Part shown: positions 23,653-31,248 of the stretch, piece after piece
Position numbering within the stretch: the stretch's first letter is position 1
Layout of the letters: each line of letters opens with the position of its first letter
NCBI GenBank assembly: GCA_018400435.1
Contig: JAGYMW010000018.1
Location: 1 to 36,840, forward strand
Origin: Bacillota bacterium
Lineage (GTDB): Bacteria > Bacillota > Dethiobacteria > DTU022
Length of the DNA stretch: 36,840 bases
Reading direction: 5' to 3'
Program-made: the position numbers and the translations under genes
The notes under the pieces: generated by a model
The model's database searches: none
What the model was told of the DNA's origin: nothing
The model's input: only the letters and a program-made list of their open reading frames with translations

Positions 23653-24405
23653 ATGAATTACCGGAAACAGATCGAGACCCTGGCAAGGCTGCTCAGAAAA
23701 AGCGAGCGCTGTTATGTGCTGACCGGAGCGGGTATTAGCACCGACAGCGGTATTCCCGATTTCCGTTCTCCAGGGACAGGACTGTGGGAAAAAGTAGATC
23801 CAATTGCCGTATCGTCACTGGACGTCCTGCAGAGCAATCCCAGGTTGTTTTATGAAGCCGGATTCAGCCGTTTTGCCAGGATAGCTCTGGCCGAGCCGAA
23901 TCTGGGTCATTATGCCCTTGCTGAACTGGAGCGGCTTGGCTTTGTTAAAGGGCTGGTTACTCAAAATATCGACGGGTTGCATGTTAAAGCGGGTTCCCGT
24001 AAAGTATGGGAGGTTCACGGCCATCTGCGTTCTGGTTACTGTATGGGCTGCGGGAAAAGGTACTCTTTTGAAGAACTTGTCAACCAGGTGGAATTAAAAC
24101 GAATTCCTCCTGTTTGTTCCAGCTGTGACAATGTGCTAAGGCCGGATGTTGTCTTATTTGGTGATCCCATGCCCCCATTTTTTTTCGATCTGCAGCAGAA
24201 AATTTATGAAGAGTGCGATTTTATGCTGGTGGTTGGCAGCAGCCTTGTTGTTTATCCGGTCGCCGATCTGCCGAGGTTGTCCGGAAAACTGGCCATCATT
24301 AACCGCCAGCCCACAGAGTATGATCAACAGGCGGAGGTAGTAATCCGGGAAAATATCAGCATGGTGATGACTGATCTACTACGGAAGATTGAAACTGTGC
24401 AGTGA
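23653..24405 (+). CDS. NAD-dependent protein deacylase (sirtuin)
   Basis: A 250-residue Sir2-family enzyme that removes acyl groups from protein lysines using NAD. NAD site GAGISTDSGIPDFRSPGTGLW; TQNIDGLH; catalytic H122 in VHGHLRS; zinc cysteines C130, C133, C155 and C158; then GDPMPP and VVGSSLVVYPVADLP. The spacing is that of bacterial CobB/SrtN proteins. An in-frame ATG lies further upstream at 23587 inside the previous gene, but the ATG at 23653 has GGGGAG six bases before it and removes the implausible overlap. It is followed by a small membrane-protein gene. Confidence 0.95.
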   Translation: MNYRKQIETLARLLRKSERCYVLTGAGISTDSGIPDFRSPGTGLWEKVDPIAVSSLDVLQSNPRLFYEAGFSRFARIALAEPNLGHYALAELERLGFVKGLVTQNIDGLHVKAGSRKVWEVHGHLRSGYCMGCGKRYSFEELVNQVELKRIPPVCSSCDNVLRPDVVLFGDPMPPFFFDLQQKIYEECDFMLVVGSSLVVYPVADLPRLSGKLAIINRQPTEYDQQAEVVIRENISMVMTDLLRKIETVQ

Positions 24406-24420
24406 GCACAGGAGGTGGGT

Positions 24421-24597
24421 GTGATTAGCCTGAAAAAGAAACTGCTCTATGCTGTACTGGTCATCATTGCCGGTGTTGGTTTGTACCTGATTTTTACTTC
24501 CGAAGAGTTTAACATTGATTTCTACAGCCTGGTCCTTACTTTGCTGGTAGGAGGGATAGTTGTCTATCTTTACCTGGTATATCGAAGCAGAGAATAA
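24421..24597 (+). CDS. Small membrane protein with two transmembrane helices
   Basis: 58 residues starting MISLKKK (GTG at 24421, with AGGAGGT ending 4 bases before it). A first hydrophobic helix (LLYAVLVIIAGVGLYLIF) and a second (FYSLVLTLLVGGIVVYLYLVY) are linked by a short acidic loop (TSEEFNID); the end is basic (RSRE). I recognise no family. It is 15 bp from the sirtuin stop, so is probably co-transcribed. A helical hairpin with both termini inside fits the positive-inside rule. Confidence 0.7.
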   Translation: MISLKKKLLYAVLVIIAGVGLYLIFTSEEFNIDFYSLVLTLLVGGIVVYLYLVYRSRE

Positions 24598-24701
24598 GGA
24601 TCAGCTTTCTTTTTATACCGGTGATTTTATAATATCATCTGTCCGGGATAGATGTGAACCGAAACAGCATCATTGATACTGAAAAAGAAGGGTTTTGATT
24701 G

Positions 24702-25133
24702 ATGATGAAAGTTGCATTCTTTTTGATTCCCAAGAATGAAGTGGTTTATCTAACCCCGAGAACAACTATGCGGCAAGCTCTTGAAAGAATGGAGCGGCAC
24801 AGTTATACAGCCGTTCCCCTGGTGGATGAACAGGGACGATACGCCGGAACGATAACCGAAGGTGATCTGCTCTGGACCCTGAAGAACAACCCCGATCTCA
24901 ATTTAAATGGCATGGAAAAAATTCTGCTCAAGGATATTGCTCTGCATGCCAAGAACAAGCCTGCCCGCATCGATTCAAGGATTGTGGAACTTCTTTCTCT
25001 TGCCGCCGAGCAAAACTTTGTCCCGGTGGTGGACGATCAGAATGTATTTATCGGTATCATCAGGCGAAAAGAAATTATTGAATACTGTGCGGAACTGATC
25101 CGTGAAAGCGAAAGAGATAGAATCAGAAGTTGA
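24702..25133 (+). CDS. CBS-domain pair protein
   Basis: A 143-residue protein made almost only of two CBS motifs (about residues 5-65 and 75-135), with VPLVDEQGRYAGTITEGDLLW and FVPVVDDQNVFIGIIRRKEIIEY as the repeat cores. A free-standing CBS pair usually binds adenosine nucleotides or SAM and regulates a partner protein. Start: ATG at 24702 with GAAGGG 9 bases upstream; ATG at 24705 is possible. It lies 13 bp before the aminotransferase gene, so a regulatory link with amino-acid metabolism is conceivable. Confidence 0.88.
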   Translation: MMKVAFFLIPKNEVVYLTPRTTMRQALERMERHSYTAVPLVDEQGRYAGTITEGDLLWTLKNNPDLNLNGMEKILLKDIALHAKNKPARIDSRIVELLSLAAEQNFVPVVDDQNVFIGIIRRKEIIEYCAELIRESERDRIRS

Positions 25134-25146
25134 GGGAGGTCAAAAG

Positions 25147-26343
25147 ATGGAAGAGCAAAAAATGACCGCAGGTGATCGCACAGTTTATCCGAACGAGACT
25201 ATGCCGGAGCGGGTACGCCGGGTGAAACCCTTTTTGGCCATGGAAATCCTGGAAAAAGCCAAGCAGATGGAGTCGAAGGGTGTTTCAATTATTCACCTGG
25301 AAGTGGGAGAACCGGATGGAGATACCCCATACGCGATTAAGGAGGCAGTTATTGAGGCGATCCGGGATAATGACACGGCCTATACTCACAGTCTGGGAAA
25401 ACCTGCCCTGCGACGAGAGATCTCTTTATATTATAAAAATACCTACGGAGTAAGTATCGATCCCTCTCAGGTTGTTGTTACTTCCGGTACCTCTCCGGCT
25501 ATGCTGCTTGCCTTTTCAGCCCTTCTTGAGAGAGGCGACAAAATGATCATGCCCGACCCTTATTACGCCTGTTACCCAAATTTTGTCAATTTCATCGGGG
25601 CTGAGCCTTTGCCGGTCAGGGTGTGTGAAGAAGATGGGTTCAAGCTGCTGGCTGATGACGTCAGGAAAAAACTCGATCCACGGGTCAAGGGTGTACTGAT
25701 CAATTCTCCTGCCAATCCCACCGGAACGGTCCTCGATGAAAATGAACTGCGGGAACTGGCTGATCTTGGTTTGTATATCGTGTCCGATGAAGTTTACCAC
25801 GGGCTCAATTACAAGGGACGGGATCATTCTATTCTCGAGTTTACAGATCGGGCAGTGGTCCTGAACGGTTTTTCCAAGCGCAATATCATGACCGGCTGGC
25901 GCCTCGGCTATCTTATTGCTCCATCTTTCATGGTCCGGGAGATGCAAAAATTGCAGCAGAACATGTTTATCTGTGCCTGCTCTTTTGTCCAGGACGCAGG
26001 CATCGCCGCTCTGAGAGAAAGTCCGGAAGTTCTGGCGGAGCGTTTCAGCGATTATGATCAACGGCGTCTTTACCTGTATGAGGCACTGCAGCAGATAGGG
26101 ATTGCCCCGGCCAAACTGCCTGACGGTGCATTTTACATGCTGGCCAACGTAAAAAAATATACCGACGATTCACTTTCCCTGGCCCAGCGCATCCTGGAAG
26201 AAACCGGTGTCGCTGTAACGCCGGGTATAGATTTCGGCCCCGGTGCTGAAGGATATATCCGTATTTCTTATGCTTGTTCGATGGAAAACCTGAAAGAGGG
26301 AATAGGCAGGCTGAAAAAGTTTTTTGCCGCTCTTGATAAGTGA
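25147..26343 (+). CDS. Class I/II PLP-dependent aminotransferase
   Basis: A 398-residue fold-type I aminotransferase of the aspartate/aromatic group. Key parts: HLEVGEPDGDTP, the cofactor-site NSPANPTGTV, SDEVYHGLNY and the PLP lysine K244 in NGFSKRNIMTGWRLGY; the C-terminal arginine lies in YIRISYA. The ATG at 25147 follows GGGAGGT; an upstream in-frame ATG at 25102 lies inside the CBS gene and is less likely. Substrates cannot be settled from sequence: aspartate, alanine or aromatic amino acids are all possible. Its last codons form the left arm of an intrinsic terminator. Confidence 0.93.
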   Translation: MEEQKMTAGDRTVYPNETMPERVRRVKPFLAMEILEKAKQMESKGVSIIHLEVGEPDGDTPYAIKEAVIEAIRDNDTAYTHSLGKPALRREISLYYKNTYGVSIDPSQVVVTSGTSPAMLLAFSALLERGDKMIMPDPYYACYPNFVNFIGAEPLPVRVCEEDGFKLLADDVRKKLDPRVKGVLINSPANPTGTVLDENELRELADLGLYIVSDEVYHGLNYKGRDHSILEFTDRAVVLNGFSKRNIMTGWRLGYLIAPSFMVREMQKLQQNMFICACSFVQDAGIAALRESPEVLAERFSDYDQRRLYLYEALQQIGIAPAKLPDGAFYMLANVKKYTDDSLSLAQRILEETGVAVTPGIDFGPGAEGYIRISYACSMENLKEGIGRLKKFFAALDK

Positions 26344-26357
26344 GCGGCGGTTTTTTT
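26326..26357 (+). terminator. Intrinsic terminator overlapping the aminotransferase stop
   Basis: GCCGCTC (26326-26332) pairs with GAGCGGC (26342-26348), with the stop codon partly in the loop, then GG and seven T residues (26351-26357). It separates the aminotransferase from the thiamine pyrophosphokinase gene, which starts 17 bp later. Confidence 0.85.
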
Positions 26358-26373
26358 ATATGGAAGGACATCG

Positions 26374-27021
26374 ATGATGCCGCTAAAAAGAGTAGTAATA
26401 ATTGCCAACGGCGATTTTAACAACCGCGATTTTTATCGCCGCCTTTTGCGCGGGGACGATTACCTGATCTGTGTTAACGGTGGGACAGGACATGCCCTGG
26501 CTATGGGCCTTTCTCCGGACCTGGTTATAGGCGATCTTGATTCCCTTGCTCCTGGCGACAGTGAAAGAATTGTCCCCCCGAAACCCCGTCTGATCAAGCA
26601 TCCACGGGCTAAAAATAAATCCGATTTGGAGCTGGCCGTTGATCAGGCTGTCAATATGAAACCGGCGGAAATTTTGCTCATCGGTATTCTGGGAGGGGAA
26701 AGAGCCGACCATGCTTTTGCCAACCTCCTCTTACTTTGTATTCCGCATCGCGCGGGCATACCGGCGCAAATCGTAGACGAACAGCATGAAATAAAAGTAA
26801 TTGGAGCTGAAGCAATTTTTGAAGGGAATAAGGGCGATTATCTGTCGCTGTTTTCCCTGACAGCCGAAACCGTCGTTATAGAAACAACCGGTTTGAAGTT
26901 TCCCCTGAAAGACGAAAGCCTCTTTTTTTCTTCCACCCGCGGCCTGAGCAATGAATTGATCCGATCCCGGGCCAGGGTGAAAATTAAATCCGGCCTTTTG
27001 CTGGCGATCAAAGTATCCTGA
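26374..27021 (+). CDS. thiN: Thiamine pyrophosphokinase
   Basis: A 215-residue enzyme that makes thiamine pyrophosphate from thiamine and ATP. Motifs: IANGDFNN, LICVNGGTGHALAMGLSPDLVIGDLDSL, KSDLELAVDQA and GILGGERADHAFANL, then the C-terminal thiamine-binding part TTGLKFPL and SNEL. GGAAGGA precedes the ATG. It converges on the minus-strand transporter operon controlled by a TPP riboswitch; the two together make a thiamine uptake and activation set. No strong terminator is visible in the 52-bp convergent gap. Confidence 0.93.
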   Translation: MMPLKRVVIIANGDFNNRDFYRRLLRGDDYLICVNGGTGHALAMGLSPDLVIGDLDSLAPGDSERIVPPKPRLIKHPRAKNKSDLELAVDQAVNMKPAEILLIGILGGERADHAFANLLLLCIPHRAGIPAQIVDEQHEIKVIGAEAIFEGNKGDYLSLFSLTAETVVIETTGLKFPLKDESLFFSSTRGLSNELIRSRARVKIKSGLLLAIKVS

Positions 27022-27073
27022 TTCACCGATTAAGATATCTCCTCATGTCGATCCCTGTGTCAAAACTGACTGT

Positions 27074-27856
27074 TCACTTTGTTCCGGCGGCGGTATTGTC
27101 AGCCAGGGCTTCAAGCAACAGTTTTTTGTAGTGGGAAAAGGGCGGGGTAATAGTGACCGATTTGCTCCTGGGGCGCGGTATATCAATGATCTGTTCAAAG
27201 GCGTTTTTCCCCGGCCTTTCAGTGATAACGTAAACTCGATCCGAGAGATAGATTGCTTCGTCAATGCTGTGGGTGATAAAGAGCACCGAACGGCGGAAAT
27301 GGCCCCATATTTTAAGCAGCCATTCCTGCAGGTTTTGCCTGGTCAGGGCGTCAAGAGCAGCAAAGGGTTCATCAAGTAGCAGCAGGTCGCTTTCGATCAG
27401 CATTGTCCGCATCAGGGCGCCCCGCTGGCGCATGCCCCCTGAAAGCTGATCGGGATAATATTCACCGAAGCCCTGCAGGCCGAAAACCGGCAGTAGTTCT
27501 TCAATCCGGGCTTTGGTTTCCTTTTTATCAAGTTTGGCAGAGATCAGCGGCAGGGCGGCATTCTGGCGCATGGTTTTCCAGGGGAAGAGCAGGTCCTGCT
27601 GGGGCATATAGCCTACCAAACGGGAAAGGCCGGTCATGTTGCGTCCGTCGACAAGGATCTTGCCTCTTTCAGGTTTCAAAAGCCCGGCGGCAATCTTCAA
27701 CAGGGTGCTTTTCCCCGATCCGCTCGGCCCAAGCACGGAAACAAATTCTCCCGTGTCTACTGACAGGGAAACATTGTCGAGTACCGGCAGTATTTTTTCT
27801 CCGGTTGAATAAGTGGCCGATATCCCCTCCAGTTTAAGCTTCAGCTGTTTATTCAT
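27074..27856 (-). CDS. thiZ: ABC transporter ATP-binding protein, thiamine/precursor uptake
   Basis: A 260-residue ABC ATPase of the nitrate/sulfonate/taurine/thiamine-precursor group. Walker A GPSGSGKST, Q-loop MPQQDLLFPW, signature LSGGMRQRGALMR, Walker B LLLLDEPFAALD, and H-loop FITHSIDEAIYLSDRV. The ATG at 27856 overlaps the stop of the substrate-binding protein gene (ATGA), so it is preferred over an in-frame ATG 24 bases upstream. It is the last gene of the TPP-riboswitch operon; the symbol follows ThiXYZ usage and rests on that context. Confidence 0.9.
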   Translation of the reverse strand: MNKQLKLKLEGISATYSTGEKILPVLDNVSLSVDTGEFVSVLGPSGSGKSTLLKIAAGLLKPERGKILVDGRNMTGLSRLVGYMPQQDLLFPWKTMRQNAALPLISAKLDKKETKARIEELLPVFGLQGFGEYYPDQLSGGMRQRGALMRTMLIESDLLLLDEPFAALDALTRQNLQEWLLKIWGHFRRSVLFITHSIDEAIYLSDRVYVITERPGKNAFEQIIDIPRPRSKSVTITPPFSHYKKLLLEALADNTAAGTK

Positions 27857-28848
27857 TTGATAAACTCGTTGGTGAAGCATTTTTCAGCATCCGGCATTTC
27901 TTCGATCAAACCATTTTCATAAAGCCAGCGGTTGTAAGCTTCCCAGGTTTCCTTTTTTTGCAGCCCCCATGTTTCGGCATCTGCCTGGTAACGGGTGCTC
28001 AACCATTCCTGGCTGGCTTTAACCAGATCTTCATCGAGCTCGGGGGCATGGTTGAGGAGAATTTCGGCCGCTTCAGCCGGGTTTTCAATGGCCAGGCGGT
28101 ATCCTTTGCTCACCGCTTTCATAAAACGATTGATCAAGGCCGGATTTTCGCTGATCAGTGCTTCGCTGGTTATCATGGCAGGTGTATAGTAATCAAGAGC
28201 CGGATCTTCTTCCCCCAGCTCGATGAAATTAATTTCCATCCCTTTCAGTTCGGCTTCGATCCCGGTCCAGCCGTAATAGATCCAGGCAAAATCTGCTTCT
28301 CGTTCGATGACGATCAGCGAATCTACTTCTCCGGTAGTAATTATCTCCACTTTTTCAAAATCGGCATCGTAGCGTTTCATCAAAGCCTTGATGGTTGCTT
28401 CTTCAACCGGTGAGCCCCAGCCGCCGTAGCTTTTTCCTTCAAAGTCGGTCGGGGTTTCAATGCCCCGTTCTTTAAGGGAGGCGAAACCGGAAGTATTATG
28501 TTGAATTACGGCCGCTATAGATACCACCGGCATTCCGCTGAGGCGGGCGTAAGTAACTTCTTCCTGGTAGCTGACCCCGAATTCAGCCTGGTCGGCAGCC
28601 ACCATCTGGACGACACTGCCGGGGGCTTGCACAACTTCCACCTCCAGGTTTTCTTCTTCAAAATAGCCTTTATCGATAGCGGCAAAAAGGCCGCTGTAGT
28701 TGGTATTCGGGGTCCAGTCGAGGAGAATGGTGACCTGGTCCGGCTCCGCCGCTTCATCAACGGTACAGCCTGCTGCCAGGGTAAGTATTATCAAAATGAA
28801 CGTCAAGTACAGGGTAATAAAAAATAAATTTCTTTTATAACAGCGCAT
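27853..28848 (-). CDS. thiY: ThiY/NMT1-like substrate-binding lipoprotein
   Basis: A 331-residue periplasmic-binding-type lipoprotein. The signal peptide ends in the lipobox LAAGC with C28. The mature part has LLDWTPNTNYSGLFAAIDKGYFEEENLEVEVV, the signature opening of the NMT1/THI5-like family, and later GWGSPVEEATIKALM. Related proteins bind formylaminopyrimidine or thiamine. GAAGGAG before the ATG at 28848 fixes the start; a longer frame upstream would overlap the permease gene. With thiN nearby, thiamine or a pyrimidine precursor is the likely ligand, but binding residues were not checked. Confidence 0.9.
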   Translation of the reverse strand: MRCYKRNLFFITLYLTFILIILTLAAGCTVDEAAEPDQVTILLDWTPNTNYSGLFAAIDKGYFEEENLEVEVVQAPGSVVQMVAADQAEFGVSYQEEVTYARLSGMPVVSIAAVIQHNTSGFASLKERGIETPTDFEGKSYGGWGSPVEEATIKALMKRYDADFEKVEIITTGEVDSLIVIEREADFAWIYYGWTGIEAELKGMEINFIELGEEDPALDYYTPAMITSEALISENPALINRFMKAVSKGYRLAIENPAEAAEILLNHAPELDEDLVKASQEWLSTRYQADAETWGLQKKETWEAYNRWLYENGLIEEMPDAEKCFTNEFIK

Positions 28849-28853
28849 AGAAA

Positions 28854-29633
28854 TCACTCCTTCAGATTTTCTGTTGTCTTTCTCTGCCAGGGCATGGCCA
28901 GCCATCTGATTGCTTCAACCAGTTTAAAGAGGGCCAAACTCAGAAAGACTACCACAATGATCGCCGCGAAAAGATGGCTGGTTCGAAAAGAATGCATTGC
29001 CCGCAGCATGTATATTCCCAGGCCGGCCCTGGCCGCCAGCCACTCGCCAATGATCGCCCCCATGACGCTGTAGGTGGCGGCGATCTTCAACCCGGTGAAA
29101 AAATAAGGCATTGCCGAGGGAAGCTGGACTGAGCGCATGATCAGCCATCGATCGGCCTGCATGGTGTGCATTAAATCAATTGTTTCAGGATCAACCTGGC
29201 TGAAGCCCTCAACCAGGTTGACGGCAAGGGGAAAAAAGCAGACCAGGGCGACAATGAGCACCTTGGGCAACAGCCCTGCTCCAAACCAGATCAGCAACAG
29301 AGGCGCAAGGGCAAAAATCGGCACAGATTGCGATACGACCAGGATAGGATAAAAAGCCTGCTTCAGGATCCGCCAGCGGTCCATAGCCAGAGCAAGGACC
29401 AGGGCCAAAGTCATGGCCAGAATGGCTCCCCCTAAAACGGCTACTATGGTGATCCGCGAATGTTCAACCAGGAGAGAAAAATTCTCATTCAAAGCGATGG
29501 CTATAACTGAAGGGGAGGGTAAAATATACTCCGGTACGGCCATGGTTGTGGTAATCAATTCCCATGCAGCGATGAGGAATACCATGAACAGCGGAGCGGC
29601 CAGGTTATTTTTTATATTTAGCCATTTTTTCAT
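28854..29633 (-). CDS. thiX: ABC transporter permease, thiamine/precursor uptake
   Basis: A 259-residue inner-membrane permease of the SsuC/TauC/ThiX type, with about six hydrophobic helices (for example APLFMVFLIAAWELI, LGGAILAMTLALVLALAM, SVPIFALAPLLLIWFGAG). The ATPase-contacting EAA loop is seen around LPSAMPYFFTGLKIAATYSVMGAIIGEWLAA. Its start lies 29 bases inside the upstream MTH1187-like gene in a different frame, with GGGGGAG before it, indicating tight coupling. 5 bases separate it from the binding-protein start. Confidence 0.92.
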   Translation of the reverse strand: MKKWLNIKNNLAAPLFMVFLIAAWELITTTMAVPEYILPSPSVIAIALNENFSLLVEHSRITIVAVLGGAILAMTLALVLALAMDRWRILKQAFYPILVVSQSVPIFALAPLLLIWFGAGLLPKVLIVALVCFFPLAVNLVEGFSQVDPETIDLMHTMQADRWLIMRSVQLPSAMPYFFTGLKIAATYSVMGAIIGEWLAARAGLGIYMLRAMHSFRTSHLFAAIIVVVFLSLALFKLVEAIRWLAMPWQRKTTENLKE

Positions 29634-29895
29634 CCATGGTCACTCCCCCGGCGCGGTAATCGATCTTGATCACGGAAAGGACACGCTCGGCTCCGATGTC
29701 GGCACACAGTGCCTGGGCCTTTTTAACAACATCCATAAGATCGTCAAGTTCTCCTTCCATGGTTGTTTCCATCGGTCCGACCACATATTTCATTTTCGAT
29801 TCAGCGATCATGGCAATAACCCGGTCGACAATGGGATAAACTTGTTCTTCGGGAACAACGGGAATGATCTGCAAACTAAGATTGCAGACGGGCAT
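29605..29895 (-). CDS. MTH1187/YkoF-family thiamine-binding-type protein
   Basis: A 96-residue protein of the MTH1187/YkoF-like fold, a ferredoxin-like alpha-beta domain. It begins MPVCNLSLQIIPVVPEEQVY and contains VVGPMETTMEGELDDLMDVV, the family's signature segment. Bacillus YkoF binds thiamine and is linked to thiamine transport. The ATG at 29895 has GGAGGAAGG before it; longer in-frame starts lie within the riboswitch terminator. First gene of the riboswitch operon. A cytosolic thiamine carrier or sensor role is inferred. Confidence 0.88.
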   Translation of the reverse strand: MPVCNLSLQIIPVVPEEQVYPIVDRVIAMIAESKMKYVVGPMETTMEGELDDLMDVVKKAQALCADIGAERVLSVIKIDYRAGGVTMDEKMAKYKK

Positions 29896-29921
29896 TGATA
29901 CACTTCCTTCCTCCAAAAGAA

Positions 29922-29956
29922 TTAAAAATAAAAACTGCCGCCAACATGGGCGACAG
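29922..29956 (-). terminator. TPP-riboswitch terminator
   Basis: Read on the minus strand, CTGTCGCC (29956-29949) pairs with GGCGGCAG (29942-29935; one G-T pair) around a 6-base loop and is followed by TTTTTATTTTT. It lies between the TPP aptamer and the first gene, the expected transcription-attenuation platform: TPP bound, termination. Confidence 0.88.
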
Positions 29957-29979
29957 CCTGAAAAAAAACTTAAAAACAT

Positions 29980-30064
29980 CCCTACGCTGGCATTATCCAG
30001 ATCAGGTCAAAGGGTCAGAACAGGAACAGTTCTTTCTCAGCCGGGTTACCCCGGCTCCCCTTGG
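29980..30064 (-). promoter_or_regulatory. TPP riboswitch (THI element)
   Basis: On the minus strand the region carries the conserved TPP aptamer segments in order: GGGGAGCC at the 5' side, GGCTGAGAAAG, an extra variable stem, then ACCCTTTGACCTGATCTGG, ATAATGCCAGCGTAGGGA at the 3' side. A terminator hairpin follows, then the thiamine transport genes. TPP should shut the operon off. Confidence 0.96.
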
Positions 30065-30081
30065 CACTATTCATTTTCCTT

Positions 30082-30110
30082 ATCATAGCACTTTAAAGCA
30101 CTTATTTCAA
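30082..30110 (-). promoter_or_regulatory. Promoter of the thiamine transport operon
   Basis: On the minus strand TTGAAA (30110-30105), 17 bp, TATGAT (30087-30082) give 10 of 12 consensus bases at ideal spacing. Transcription would start near 30075, just before the TPP aptamer. Confidence 0.75.
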
Positions 30111-30228
30111 CCATAAAACACTTGGAAAGACCCTTTGTGGCTCCTTCTAACCGGAGCATAGCGGATCATATTTGTTGCCAGTGATATTTATTGTTAACAA
30201 AAAGTTGGGACGTGCATATATCTACTCG

Positions 30229-30344
30229 ACAATATAAGATCAAGTCAAGTAGCTGTGATCAGGTCGATAAAATATTATTTTGTACGATCTGAGCCCAATA
30301 TTTGAGGCTCAACCATAGATCTTATATTTCAAGACCCGACCCCT
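30229..30344. repeat. Palindromic dispersed element, copy 2 (inverted, end degraded)
   Basis: The reverse complement of this stretch aligns with 383-498 along nearly its whole length with one single-base gap and scattered substitutions, starting from GGGGTCGGGTCTTG (GGGGTCAGGTCTTG in copy 1). The distal 16 or so bases of the second arm are lost, so the 29-bp terminal palindrome is no longer complete. The rest of 30111-30470 (no gene) shows only AT-rich sequence and the GGAGG site before the next gene. Confidence 0.85.
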
Positions 30345-30470
30345 ACTACTCTATTATCAGAGGAATATCAAAGTTGTTGTGGAATTCAATATATAGAGCG
30401 TCCCGGCCAGGTTTACTTTTGGAACCAGGCCGGTAAACTCGAATTTAAATCGATTGGAGGGGAAAGGAAA

Positions 30471-31031
30471 ATGAGGACTTTATTCATTGTCTTGATGATA
30501 ATACTGGCCCTGGCTGTTGCCATAGTAGCTGTACTCAATAATGAAATGGTTACTGTAAATTATATTTTCGGCCAGGTGGAGCTGACCCTGTTTACGTTGA
30601 TTCTGGGTTCTGCTCTGGCGGGGATCCTTGTCATGGTTTTTTATGGAATCTACCGCAGCATCCATAACTATATAAAATCTGAAAGTGAGCGCAATCTTAA
30701 AAAAGAGTTACAACGCCGCGTAAAATTCCTGGAAAATGAAAACAAGAAATTGGAAGAAGAGCTGGAAAGGTTCAAAAAGGAACGTGAAGAAGCTGCAGAG
30801 AGGGCTAAAGCCGAACTGGAAGCTGAAAAAAATAAACTGTCCGAAGAACTAAACAAGCAGAAAAGAGAACGCGAAGAAGCTGTTGCAAAGGAGCAGGCAG
30901 AATTGGAAGCCGAAAAGCAAAAGTTAGAAGAAAAATTGAGAAAGCAACAGAATGGAAACGACGTTCTGGAAGTGGAGGAAGATTCTCCTGAACCACAAAA
31001 GAAAGGCTTCTGGGATTTTCTCAAAAGATAG
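30471..31031 (+). CDS. LapA-domain membrane protein with long coiled coil
   Basis: A 186-residue protein. The N-terminal LapA/DUF1049 region has two transmembrane helices (about residues 3-22 and 38-60) separated by VLNNEMVTVNYIFGQVELTL, the typical LapA loop. From about residue 70 to 155 there is an almost unbroken charged coiled coil (repeats of ELEAEK-like units), then an acidic segment and the basic-aromatic end KKGFWDFLKR. Gram-positive LapA-domain proteins are of unknown role; here the long coil suggests scaffolding at the membrane. The ATG follows GGAGGGGAAAGG. The 217 bp downstream hold no gene. Confidence 0.85.
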   Translation: MRTLFIVLMIILALAVAIVAVLNNEMVTVNYIFGQVELTLFTLILGSALAGILVMVFYGIYRSIHNYIKSESERNLKKELQRRVKFLENENKKLEEELERFKKEREEAAERAKAELEAEKNKLSEELNKQKREREEAVAKEQAELEAEKQKLEEKLRKQQNGNDVLEVEEDSPEPQKKGFWDFLKR

Positions 31032-31248
31032 CGGCTGCCTTTGTTATCAAGCCGGGATTGCTTGACAGACAGCTGTTAACTGCAGTAAGCTTTTTTAGAT
31101 AACCGGTTTTATAAAAATGATACCGGCGCGGTCCTGCAGGGTGATGAGGAATGTGTGATTATTGATGGCCGGCAGCCTAAAATTTTATTATCGCATTAGT
31201 TTGGGTCATTTGAAACAGGGATATAAATGATGAAGGGATAGTAATAAT

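Noticed and set aside
27131-27837. Plus-strand open frames opposite the ABC ATPase gene
   Set aside because: They overlap intact Walker A, signature and Walker B coding on the minus strand and show no domain of their own.
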